Source: Nocardioides sp. S-1144 (lineage in GTDB: Bacteria; Actinomycetota; Actinomycetes; Propionibacteriales; Nocardioidaceae). From it: a stretch of DNA of 64,000 bases. How positions within the stretch are numbered: the stretch's first letter is position 1; each line of letters starts with the position of its first letter. Position numbers and translations under genes: made by a program. The stretch spans positions 2,790,001-2,854,000 of the forward strand of contig NZ_CP040695.2 of NCBI RefSeq assembly GCF_005954645.2, given 5' to 3'. Positions 54,445 to 61,542 of the stretch are shown piece by piece. Below the pieces are notes generated by a model. It worked only from the letters and a program-made list of their open reading frames with translations. It was not told the origin of the DNA and made no database searches.

Positions 54445-55647
54445 TCAGGGCAGCAGGCTGGCCGGCCGGACCACCCCGGAGCCGAACCGGCGGGCCGCCC
54501 GGTCGACGGCCTGGTCGGCGTCGGACCAGCCGTGCTCGCGCTCCCCCAGCACGCCCTGACGCTCGACCCGCGCGCGCGGGACCAGGCCCTCCACCCGCAC
54601 GCCGACCAGCCGGACGCCGACCCCGCGCAGCCTGAGGGCGTCGTGGAGGACGACGGCCGCGGCGTAGATCTCCTGGGTCACGTCGGTCGGCTCGGCCAGG
54701 GTCCGGCTGCGGGTGATCGTGCGGAAGTCGGAGAACCGGACCGTCAGGGTGACCGTGCGGCCGGCGACCTCGGCGGTGCGGAGCCGGCGCGCGACCTTCG
54801 CGGTGAGCCGGAGCACCTCGCGCAGCACGGTCTCCCGGTCGGCGCTGTCGCGCGCGAAGGTCTCCTGCGCACCCATGGAGCGGTCGGGCTCCCCGGCTCC
54901 CGAGCGGGCGCCGTAGCCGAAGACGCCGGTGGCGCGCGTGGTGAGCTCGCTGCGGTCGGTGCCGTGGGCCAGGGCGTGGAGGTGGGCCCCGAGGTGGCGC
55001 CCGACGCGCTGCTGGAGGACGGCGACGGGCAGCTCGGTGACGTCGGCGACGGTGACCAGGCCGAGTTCGTGCAGCCGGGCCCGGGTCTTCTCCCCGATGC
55101 CGTGGAGCTCGCCGACGTCGAGCGGCGCGAGGTAGCCGGCCACCTGGTCGGGTGGCAGCACCAGGACGCCGTCGGGCTTGGCCCGCCGGCTGGCGAGCTT
55201 GGCGACCGAGATCGTGGCCGCGATGCCGACCGAGCAGGTGATCCCCTGCTCGTCGCGGACCACGGCACGGACCCGCTCGGCGATCTCGACCGGCGTGCCC
55301 AGCCGGCGGGCCGCGCCGCGGACGTCGAGGAAGGCCTCGTCGGGCGAGACCGCCTCGACGAGCGGCGTGACGCGACGAAAGACCTCGAGCACCGCGGCCG
55401 ACACCGTCGAGAAGGCGTCGTAGTCGGGCGCCAGGCGCACGGCCTGCGGGCACAGCCGCCTCGCCTGCGTGCCGCTCATGCCGGATCGCACCCCGTGGGC
55501 ACGCGCCGGGTAGTTCGCCGCCAGGACGACGCCCCGGTGCCCGCCCCCCACGACGACCGGCTGGTCGCGCAGCTCGGGGCGCTCGCGCAGCATCACCGAG
55601 GCGTAGAACGCATCCATGTCGACGTGCAGGAGGGGGGTCGCCGTCAC
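54445..55647 (-). CDS. dinB: DNA polymerase IV
   Basis: A 400-residue Y-family translesion polymerase. The catalytic palm carries LLHVDMDAFYASVMLRERPEL (first metal-binding Asp) and VSPDEAFLDVRGAARRLGTP (second Asp-Glu pair). The thumb helix-hairpin-helix region GELHGIGEKTRARLHELGL is intact, and the little finger is present (GRTVTLTVRFSDFRTITRSRTL). No canonical beta-clamp peptide was recognised at the C-terminus. It follows a methyltransferase by 18 bases, and the pair lies downstream of a perfect SOS box, so damage induction is likely. Confidence 0.96.
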   Translation of the reverse strand: MTATPLLHVDMDAFYASVMLRERPELRDQPVVVGGGHRGVVLAANYPARAHGVRSGMSGTQARRLCPQAVRLAPDYDAFSTVSAAVLEVFRRVTPLVEAVSPDEAFLDVRGAARRLGTPVEIAERVRAVVRDEQGITCSVGIAATISVAKLASRRAKPDGVLVLPPDQVAGYLAPLDVGELHGIGEKTRARLHELGLVTVADVTELPVAVLQQRVGRHLGAHLHALAHGTDRSELTTRATGVFGYGARSGAGEPDRSMGAQETFARDSADRETVLREVLRLTAKVARRLRTAEVAGRTVTLTVRFSDFRTITRSRTLAEPTDVTQEIYAAAVVLHDALRLRGVGVRLVGVRVEGLVPRARVERQGVLGEREHGWSDADQAVDRAARRFGSGVVRPASLLP

Positions 55648-55665
55648 CGGACGGCACCTCGCGGC

Positions 55666-56406
55666 TCAGTGGGCGAGCAGGTGCAGCTGGGTCGCGAGGG
55701 GCAAGTACTCCGCGCGGCCGGCGACGGCGCGCTCGAGGTCGACCAGGGCGGCGCCGGCACCGGGCTCCAGGTCGAGCAGGGACCCGGGCACCAGGTCGGC
55801 GAAGACCCGCACCCCGTGGACGGAGTCGACGGTGATGCCGGCACCGTCGAGCAGCGCGGTGACCTCCTCCACCGTGAACCGTCGCCCGGTGCGGCCCCGC
55901 ACCGCCGGCGTGCCGGCCACGGGGGGCTCCACGGCGTCGAGGAGCGCGGCGGCCTGGGCGAAGTGCCCGGCCATCGCTCGCGCGATGACGGCGGCGTGCC
56001 GCTGGGCGACCAGCAGCGAGAGCCGACCGCCCGGCCGCAGGACCTCGCGGATCGCCCCGAGCGCCGCGGCCGGACCCGGCACGACCTCGAGGACGCCGTG
56101 GCACAGCACCAGGTCGGCGCTGCCGGTCCCGACGGCGGCAGGCAGGTCGGAGAGGTCACCCTGGCGGCCGTCCACCTCCACACCGCGCTCCCGCGCCCGC
56201 CGGCCGAGCGCGGCGAGCGCGTCGGGGCTGGGGTCGACGACGGTGACGCGGTGGCCGAGCCCGGCGATGCGGACGGCCGAGCCGCCGGTGCCGCCGCCGA
56301 TGTCGAGCACGTCGAGCGGCCCGCCGTCCAGGAGGGGCTCGAGGTCGTCCCAGACCACCGCGGTGCGAGGCGCGACGGTGGGGGTACGACGTTCGCTCGC
56401 GGACAT
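55666..56406 (-). CDS. Class I SAM-dependent methyltransferase
   Basis: A 246-residue methyltransferase. Motif I is LDVLDIGGGTGGSAVRIAGLG, the acidic residue of strand 2 is VTVVDPSPDAL, and DLVLCHGVLEVVPGP and LRPGGRLSLLVAQRHAAV form motifs IV-VI. It is related to small-molecule or tRNA (CmoA-like/Smt) methyltransferases; the substrate is not predictable. It has a leaderless -10 (TAGGGT) seven bases upstream and lies in front of dinB as the first gene of that pair. Confidence 0.88.
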   Translation of the reverse strand: MSASERRTPTVAPRTAVVWDDLEPLLDGGPLDVLDIGGGTGGSAVRIAGLGHRVTVVDPSPDALAALGRRARERGVEVDGRQGDLSDLPAAVGTGSADLVLCHGVLEVVPGPAAALGAIREVLRPGGRLSLLVAQRHAAVIARAMAGHFAQAAALLDAVEPPVAGTPAVRGRTGRRFTVEEVTALLDGAGITVDSVHGVRVFADLVPGSLLDLEPGAGAALVDLERAVAGRAEYLPLATQLHLLAH

Positions 56407-56413
56407 GCCCCGA

Positions 56414-56419
56414 ACCCTA
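56414..56419 (-). promoter_or_regulatory. -10 element of the methyltransferase-dinB pair (leaderless)
   Basis: TAGGGT on the minus strand, seven bases from the ATG. It lies 46 bases downstream of the SOS box, so LexA at the box would not cover this start site; a second promoter at AACCTA/TAGGTT (56490-56485), whose start would fall inside the box, is possible. Confidence 0.45.
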
Positions 56420-56465
56420 GCGGGCTGGCGGGGTCGGACTGGGCTGGCACGACGACCTCGGTTCC

Positions 56466-56481
56466 TCGAACACCTGTTCGA
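56466..56481. promoter_or_regulatory. SOS box (LexA site) upstream of methyltransferase-dinB
   Basis: TCGAACACCTGTTCGA is an exact match to the actinobacterial LexA consensus TCGAAC-N4-GTTCGA. It lies nine bases after the endonuclease stop and 60 bases before the methyltransferase ATG. On the minus strand a TAGGTT hexamer ends three bases before the box, so LexA would sit over a transcription start there. Confidence 0.85.
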
Positions 56482-56490
56482 ACCAACCTA

Positions 56491-57351
56491 TCACGCAGCC
56501 CAGATGTCCTGCGCCCACTCGGGGTGGTCGATGAAGGGGTTCCGGTTGCCCTGGAAGTCGGCCTGGATCAGGTCGTTGCGGCGCAGCTCGGACGCGCTGG
56601 GCGGGTCCTCGGCGTTCCACTCGAGCAGGACCGACAGCCGGCCGTGGTTCGGGGCCGAGCCGTTGCCGACCTCGTCGTTGACCTCGAGGTCGGGGTGGCC
56701 GTCGCCACCCTCGTAGCGCACCGACATGTAGAGGATCATCCGCGCCACGTCGCCCTTGTCCTCGTCGCGCGGCTCCCAGGAGTCGGAGTCGGAGAAGTTG
56801 CCGGGCGCCTCGTCGTTCTCGGTGCCGCCCTCGTCGAAGTCGAGGTTGCCGCGGTCGGAGTTGACCGTGACGTCGGTGGGCCGCAGGTGGTGGATGTCGG
56901 TGCCGGGACCAGTGGCGGTGCCGAAGTCGCCGTGCGACTTGGCCCAGACGTGCTCGCGGTTCCACTGGTCGACGCCACCGCCGTTGTCGGAGGCCGGGAC
57001 GGAGGTGCCCTGGTAGAGCAGGACGACGCGGGCGGGGTCGGCCGGGTCCTGGTCGGTGACCTTGAGGGCGTCCCACACCTGGCTGTAGCTCAGCCGGGTG
57101 ACGTCGGTCGAGATGATCTCGTGCAGGGCCGCCTCGAGCGCGGGGCCGGTCCTGCCGAGCGCGGGCTCCCAGTAGGTGTCGTCGTAGGCGTCGGTGCCGC
57201 CGCTCGCGGCGACGGCCGGTGCGGCCTGGGCCGGGGGTCCGCCCGGGTCGGCGGGGACGGCCTGCGCCGGGACGACGACGACGAGCGGGAGGGCCAGGGG
57301 CAGGGCGAGCAGGGCGGTGGCCGCGGTGCGGCGGAGGGAGCCGAGGGTCAT
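56491..57351 (-). CDS. Secreted endonuclease I family protein
   Basis: A 286-residue exported nuclease. The signal peptide (residues 1-31, AATALLALPLALPLVVVVPAQA) is followed by an Ala/Pro linker and the endonuclease I domain, with its His-metal finger: WNREHVWAKSHGDFG (catalytic His region), TDIHHLRPTDVTVNSDRGNLDFDEGG, and a metal-binding Asn in the latter. EndA-like enzymes cut DNA non-specifically outside the cell. It is encoded 58 bases after the HEPN gene on the same strand, between two SOS boxes, so it may be carried on the damage-induced transcript. Confidence 0.9.
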   Translation of the reverse strand: MTLGSLRRTAATALLALPLALPLVVVVPAQAVPADPGGPPAQAAPAVAASGGTDAYDDTYWEPALGRTGPALEAALHEIISTDVTRLSYSQVWDALKVTDQDPADPARVVLLYQGTSVPASDNGGGVDQWNREHVWAKSHGDFGTATGPGTDIHHLRPTDVTVNSDRGNLDFDEGGTENDEAPGNFSDSDSWEPRDEDKGDVARMILYMSVRYEGGDGHPDLEVNDEVGNGSAPNHGRLSVLLEWNAEDPPSASELRRNDLIQADFQGNRNPFIDHPEWAQDIWAA

Positions 57352-57409
57352 GCCACGACCCTGACGAGTCGGCGCGGCCCGGTCGACCAGGGAAACCCTT
57401 GCAGCAGGT

Positions 57410-57832
57410 TCAGGAGACGTGGCGGACGAGCTGCTCGTGCAGCGGCGCGTGCGGGACCAGCCCGAGGGCCTGCTCGACGACGGCGAGGAACCGGTCGGCG
57501 TCGCGGACGAGGTCGTCGGCCTCGCGCTCGCTGACCGCCCGGGTGGAGCCGGCCTCGGCGGCCGCACGCTTGGAGGCGCCGGCGGCGAAGAACGAGGCCC
57601 ACTCCCCCAGCTCGGGGGCGACGTCGGCGAGCAGGACCCACGCGTTCTTCTGCGGACGCCGCCGGGTCGTCGCCACCGGCCGGGCCCGGGCGGCGAGCAG
57701 CGCCGCGGCGGCCCGCAGTGCCGCGACGTGCGCGCAGGCGTAGCGCGTGGGGACCTCGGTGGTCGCGATGGCCTCGCTGAGCGACTCGGCGGCGCGGATG
57801 AGGTACGAGTGCGTGGTGGCCGGGAGCATCAT
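57410..57832 (-). CDS. SAV_6107 family HEPN-domain protein
   Basis: A 140-residue, all-helical protein matching the actinobacterial SAV_6107-type HEPN family. Residues 28-45 read PTRYACAHVAALRAAAAL, containing the HEPN ribonuclease motif R-x4-H as R30-YACA-H35. The second half has RRPQKNAWVLLADVAPELGEWASFFAAGA and a final long helix. HEPN proteins are mostly metal-independent RNases in toxin or antiviral systems; for this family the role is unknown. Two adjacent ATGs occur; the first, at 57832, has AGGAGA eight bases upstream. A perfect SOS box lies 68 bases before the start. Confidence 0.85.
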   Translation of the reverse strand: MMLPATTHSYLIRAAESLSEAIATTEVPTRYACAHVAALRAAAALLAARARPVATTRRRPQKNAWVLLADVAPELGEWASFFAAGASKRAAAEAGSTRAVSEREADDLVRDADRFLAVVEQALGLVPHAPLHEQLVRHVS

Positions 57833-57899
57833 CGGGCGCTCTCCTGGGTCGAGGGGTGCCCCGGCGGGACCGGGGGTCGAGGTCGGCCCCGCCGGAGGA

Positions 57900-57915
57900 T
57901 CGAACACGTGTTCGA
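57900..57915. promoter_or_regulatory. SOS box (LexA site) upstream of the HEPN gene
   Basis: TCGAACACGTGTTCGA matches TCGAAC-N4-GTTCGA perfectly and is fully palindromic. On the minus strand TAGCGT (57930-57925) ends nine bases before the box, so the box covers the expected transcription start. LexA binding would shut off the HEPN gene until DNA damage. Confidence 0.88.
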
Positions 57916-57951
57916 ACAGGAGGAACGCTACACCCGCCCACCGACAAGCGA

Positions 57952-58425
57952 TCAGGATCGGAGCGGCGACCCGTCCTCCGCGCTCCCGCGCCGGCCCGCC
58001 GGCACGACGTTCGCCGCCGTCCCCGGGCGGTAGAGGTTGACCACGACCAGGGCCTCGAGCACCAGGCCCAGCACGCCGCCGACGACCGCGGCGAGCGGCG
58101 GGGAGGACGAGGTCAGCGCCGAGACCGTGCCCAGCCCGACCAGGCCGACGGTGACCGCGAGCGAGTGCCGCGCCCAGGGGTGCCCGCCCACCACGAGGGC
58201 CAGCTGGACCAGCAGCAGGCAGGACACGGTGCCGGCCAGCACCACCGCGACCGGTGCGAACGACGGCGGCACGCGGGTGTCGTCGGCGGAGGTGCCCGCG
58301 GCGCCGAGGGCCCGCACCAGGTCGTCCTCGAAGACGACGGTCAACGCGGCCAGCACCGTCGCGAGCGCGACGAGGGCCCAGACCAGCTGCACCACCCGGG
58401 TGACCGAGGTCGGTCGCTGCGTCAT
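57952..58425 (-). CDS. Four-helix membrane protein, unknown function
   Basis: A 157-residue protein with four hydrophobic helices: VVQLVWALVALATVLAALTVV, FAPVAVVLAGTVSCLLLVQLALVV, SLAVTVGLVGLGTVSAL and LAAVVGGVLGLVLEALVVVNL, and a basic C-terminal tail. The ATG is preceded by AGGAGACGAGGGAG. It resembles the general class of small actinobacterial membrane proteins of four helices, but I cannot place it in a named family. It is divergent from the deacylase gene and upstream of the HEPN SOS box. Confidence 0.7.
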   Translation of the reverse strand: MTQRPTSVTRVVQLVWALVALATVLAALTVVFEDDLVRALGAAGTSADDTRVPPSFAPVAVVLAGTVSCLLLVQLALVVGGHPWARHSLAVTVGLVGLGTVSALTSSSPPLAAVVGGVLGLVLEALVVVNLYRPGTAANVVPAGRRGSAEDGSPLRS

Positions 58426-58519
58426 GCTCCCTCGTCTCCTGTCGGACTCGTGCCGGTCTCGGTCTCGGTGCCGGTCTCGGTGCCGGACGTGGTCTCGTCG
58501 TGGTGTCGGTCGGTGCGTT

Positions 58520-58525
58520 TACAGT
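58520..58525 (+). promoter_or_regulatory. -10 element of the YbaK-type gene (leaderless)
   Basis: TACAGT ends seven bases before the GTG at 58533 and decides that start over an upstream in-frame GTG at 58500. Confidence 0.5.
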
Positions 58526-58532
58526 CGGGCCC

Positions 58533-59036
58533 GTGTCCAGCGACCCGACCTCCGAGCCGTCCCGGGCCGGCGAGCACCCCTCCGTGAGCCGCTTCCGCGC
58601 CGAGCACGCGCGGCTCGGGGGCACCGGTGAGATCGTCATTCTGCCCGACTCCGTGCACACCGCCGTACTGGCGGCCCAGGCGCTCGGCTGCGAGCCCGGG
58701 GCGATCGCCAACAGCCTCCTCTTCGACGCCGGCGGCGCGCCGGTCCTGATCCTGACCTCGGGGGCCCACCGGGTCGACCAGGCGCTGGTGGCCGAGCGGA
58801 TCGGCGTGGAGCGGCTGCGGCGCGCCACACCGGAGTTCGTCCGCGCGCACACCGGCCAGGTCATCGGCGGCGTCTCGCCGCTGGCCCACCCGGCCCCGGT
58901 GCCCACCTACCTCGACCCCTGGCTCGCGCGGCACTCCGTCGTGTGGGCGGCGGCCGGGCACCCCGCGGCGGTCTTCTCCACGACCCACGACGAGCTGCTG
59001 GCCCTGACCGGGGCCACCCTCGTCGAGGTCGAGTGA
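58533..59036 (+). CDS. YbaK/EbsC family aminoacyl-tRNA deacylase
   Basis: A 167-residue single-domain protein that removes mischarged amino acids from tRNA (Cys-tRNA-Pro or related). Family features: VILPDSVHTAVLAAQALGCEPGAIANSLLFDAGGAPVLILTSGAHRVD, with the active-site lysine position occupied by Asn-Ser (ANSLLF rather than KTLVF), and TGQVIGGVSPLAHPAPVPTYLD. The K-to-N change is common in the divergent actinobacterial branch and leaves the exact activity uncertain. The start at 58533 is set by a leaderless promoter. Confidence 0.85.
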   Translation: MSSDPTSEPSRAGEHPSVSRFRAEHARLGGTGEIVILPDSVHTAVLAAQALGCEPGAIANSLLFDAGGAPVLILTSGAHRVDQALVAERIGVERLRRATPEFVRAHTGQVIGGVSPLAHPAPVPTYLDPWLARHSVVWAAAGHPAAVFSTTHDELLALTGATLVEVE

Positions 59037-59052
59037 GCGGGGACCGGTCGTC

Positions 59053-59679
59053 GTGGACTCCCTGGCACTGACCTTCTCGAGCGGGTGGGCGAGCGGGGTG
59101 AACGCCTACCTCGTCGTCCTGGTGCTCGGCATCGGCCACCGGGTCGGCGGCGTCGACGACGGGCCCGACGCGCTCGCCCGGTGGGACGTCCTGGCGGTCG
59201 CGGGCTTCCTCTACGCCTTCGAGTTCGTCGCCGACAAGATCCCCTACATCGACTCCACGTGGGACGCGATCTCCACCGTCATCCGCCCCACGGCCGGCGC
59301 CGTGATCGGCCTGCTCCTCGCCGGAGACGCCGACTCGGTGACCCAGGCGGTCAACGCCACGGTCGGCGGCGGCGCCGCCCTGGCCTCGCACGTCGTCAAG
59401 GCCGGCAGCCGGCTCGCCATCAACTCCTCGCCGGAGCCGGTCACCAACGTGACCGCCAGCGTCACCGAGGACGTCGTCGTGCTCGTCCTGGTCGCCCTCG
59501 CGATCCAGCACCCGGTGGCGGCCGCCTCGATCGCCGCCGTCCTGCTGGTGCTCGGGCTGGGCGTGCTGGTCCTGGCGATCAAGGTCGTGCGCCGCGGGTG
59601 GCGACGCATGCGCGCGCGGCGCGCCCGCACGTCCGCCTCCCCCGGGGCGCCGCCGGGCCCGCCGTCCCCGTGGACCTGA
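59053..59679 (+). CDS. DUF4126 membrane protein
   Basis: A 208-residue protein with five to six hydrophobic helices. It shows the DUF4126 features LTFSSGWASGVNAYLVVLVLGI at the N-terminus, LYAFEFVADKIPYIDSTWDAI in the middle (conserved E-F-x-x-D-K-I-P) and ASRLAINSSPEPVTN-like GSRLAINSSPEPVTNVTASVTED. Function is unknown. It follows the deacylase by 16 bases with a GTG start, and its C-terminus overlaps the next gene by ten bases. Confidence 0.87.
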   Translation: MDSLALTFSSGWASGVNAYLVVLVLGIGHRVGGVDDGPDALARWDVLAVAGFLYAFEFVADKIPYIDSTWDAISTVIRPTAGAVIGLLLAGDADSVTQAVNATVGGGAALASHVVKAGSRLAINSSPEPVTNVTASVTEDVVVLVLVALAIQHPVAAASIAAVLLVLGLGVLVLAIKVVRRGWRRMRARRARTSASPGAPPGPPSPWT

Positions 59680-61079
59680 GCGACGCCGCCGTCCGGGCGG
59701 CGGTGACCGCGCGCCTGCAGCGCCACCACGCCGGCCGGCCCGTCGTCCTCGGCCCCGGCGTCCTCGCCGCCCACACGCCGGCGGTCGCCCGTCACGCCGC
59801 CCTCGGCTCGCCGGTCCTGGTGCTCTCGACCGGCCGGGGCGCCGGCCCGGTGCCCGACGACGGCACCTGCCGCGTCGTCGACGTCCGGCTCCCACCGACC
59901 TGCTCGGTGACCGAGGAGGTCCGGCTCCTCGACCGGGTCAGCCACCACCTGCCGGCCGACGTCGTCGCGGAGGTCGAGGCGTTCGACCCGGAGCGGCGCG
60001 CGGTCTGGTTCACCTCACCGTTCGTGACCAGCGACGAGCCGCTGCTGGGACGCACCACGCTCGGCGGCCGGCCGGCGTCGTTCCTCGCCCTCGAGGACAA
60101 GCTGCGCGCCGACGCCGTCTGGGACGCCGCCGGCGTCGCCCGGGCGCCGCACCGGGTGGTGGCGCTCGACGCGGGGCCGGCCGCGCTCGACGCGGCAGCC
60201 GGTGCCCTGGCCGGGCCGCTCGGCACGGTGTGGAGCGGCGATGCCCGCGACGGACCCAACGGCGCCGGCAACTTCGTCCGCTGGGTCGTCGACGAGCGCG
60301 ACCGCGCTGCGACGTTCGCGTTCTTCGCGCCGCGCTGCGACCGGGTGCGGGTGGCGCCCTTCCTCGACGGCGTGCCGTGCTCGATCCACGCGATGGTGCT
60401 GCCCGACGGCACGGCCGCCTTCCGCCCGGTCGAGCTGGCGACCCTGCGCGACCCGGTGCGACGCCGCTTCGTCCACGGCGGCCTGTCGAGCTGGTGGGAC
60501 CCACCGGAGGCCGACCGCGAGGAGATGCGCGACGCCGTGCGCCGGGTCGGGGCGCACCTGGCCGAGGCCCACGGCTACCGCGGCGCCTTCGGCGTCGACG
60601 GCGTGCTGACCGCCGACGGGTTCCGCCCCACCGAGCTCAACCCGAGGATGTCGGCCGGGCTCACCACGCTCGCCCGGGTCGACCGCGACCTCCTCGCCGC
60701 CCTCCAGGAGCACCTCCTCGCCGGCCTCGACACCGGACTCACCGTCGCCGACGTCGAGACGCTGGTGCCCCTGATGGACGCCGGCCGCACCGGCCGCGCG
60801 GGCGCCGTCGGCGAGGGCGTCCGGGTCGGCGGCACGCTCTCCACCCCCGTCACGGTGCGCGGGGGCCGGTTGGTGGCCGACCCGGCCGGCACCGCGACCC
60901 TCGAGGCGGCCGACACCCCCGCCGGCCTCCTCGCCCGGCTCGACGCGGGAGACCTCCTCGCGGTCGGGCAGCGCCTGGCGCCGCTCGCCGCCGCGCTGCT
61001 GGCCCACCTCGACGAGACCTACGGCACGGCGTTCGGTCCGCTCGTCCCCGCACCCGACCTCCGCACCGGCGCGTCGTAG
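59670..61079 (+). CDS. ATP-grasp-like protein, unknown function
   Basis: A 469-residue cytosolic protein that looks like an ATP-grasp enzyme. PASFLALEDKLRADAVWDAAGV resembles the start of the ATP-binding domain, NGAGNFVRWVVDE the flexible loop, and AFGVDGVLTADGFRPTELNPRMSAG the C-terminal metal- and ATP-binding motif (E-x-N-P-R). Such proteins usually ligate a carboxylate to an amine; the substrate is unknown. Start is GTG at 59670, inside the DUF4126 gene. Its 3' end overlaps the convergent kinase gene by 61 bases. Confidence 0.75.
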   Translation: MDLSDAAVRAAVTARLQRHHAGRPVVLGPGVLAAHTPAVARHAALGSPVLVLSTGRGAGPVPDDGTCRVVDVRLPPTCSVTEEVRLLDRVSHHLPADVVAEVEAFDPERRAVWFTSPFVTSDEPLLGRTTLGGRPASFLALEDKLRADAVWDAAGVARAPHRVVALDAGPAALDAAAGALAGPLGTVWSGDARDGPNGAGNFVRWVVDERDRAATFAFFAPRCDRVRVAPFLDGVPCSIHAMVLPDGTAAFRPVELATLRDPVRRRFVHGGLSSWWDPPEADREEMRDAVRRVGAHLAEAHGYRGAFGVDGVLTADGFRPTELNPRMSAGLTTLARVDRDLLAALQEHLLAGLDTGLTVADVETLVPLMDAGRTGRAGAVGEGVRVGGTLSTPVTVRGGRLVADPAGTATLEAADTPAGLLARLDAGDLLAVGQRLAPLAAALLAHLDETYGTAFGPLVPAPDLRTGAS

Positions 61080-61519
61080 GCGGCGCGCTCGGCGGCGTCC
61101 GGCGGCTGCCACCACCGCTCGTAGTCGACGAGCTGCTCGCGGCTGATCACGACGGCGCCCGGCTCGGCGTTGCGCGCCGCCACCCGGCGCCAGCGCTCGG
61201 CGAGCGGGACGTCGAGCACGCGCAGCTCGACGTCCGCACCGATCGCCCGCGCCTGCTCGCGGAGCCGGCGACGCTCGACGCGGCTCCACAGCCCGAAGTC
61301 GACGACGACGGTGAGACCCAGCTCGGCCAGGCGCAGCCCGTGGCGCCACTGCAGCCGCTCGAACCGGTCACGGCGCCGCGCGTCGTGCGGGTCGATGCCG
61401 AGCGGGACGAGCCACTCGTCCGGGCAGAGGTGGACGGCGTCGAGCTCGGCGACGAGGGCGCGCGCCAGCGTCGTCTTGCCGGCGCCGGGCATGCCGCAGA
61501 CCAGCACGATGCGTCCCAT
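61019..61519 (-). CDS. P-loop kinase (AAA family ATPase-type)
   Basis: A 166-residue nucleotide-binding protein of the small-kinase type. Walker A is VCGMPGAGKTTLARALVAEL at the N-terminus, followed by LCPDEWLVPLGI (typical D-x-x-R/W region of zeta-toxin/APH-linked kinases), GLTVVVDFGLWSRVERRR (Walker B-like) and RRVAARNAE (lid arginines). It probably phosphorylates a small molecule or nucleotide. Its last 61 bases overlap the convergent ATP-grasp-like gene. The ATG has a leaderless -10 six bases upstream. Confidence 0.85.
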   Translation of the reverse strand: MGRIVLVCGMPGAGKTTLARALVAELDAVHLCPDEWLVPLGIDPHDARRRDRFERLQWRHGLRLAELGLTVVVDFGLWSRVERRRLREQARAIGADVELRVLDVPLAERWRRVAARNAEPGAVVISREQLVDYERWWQPPDAAERAAYDAPVRRSGAGTSGPNAVP

Positions 61520-61525
61520 CGCCCC

Positions 61526-61535
61526 ACCGTAGGGT
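61526..61535. promoter_or_regulatory. Shared symmetric -10 element for divergent leaderless genes
   Basis: ACCGTAGGGT serves both strands: plus-strand TAGGGT (61530-61535) is seven bases from the oxidoreductase ATG, and minus-strand TACGGT (61531-61526) is six bases from the kinase ATG. The two hexamers share the central TA. The entire intergenic region is 23 bases. Confidence 0.6.
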
Positions 61536-61542
61536 TCGGCGC

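Noticed and set aside
54532..57534. A 1000-codon plus-strand frame opposite dinB, the methyltransferase and the endonuclease.
   Set aside because: Shadow of three well-supported minus-strand genes.
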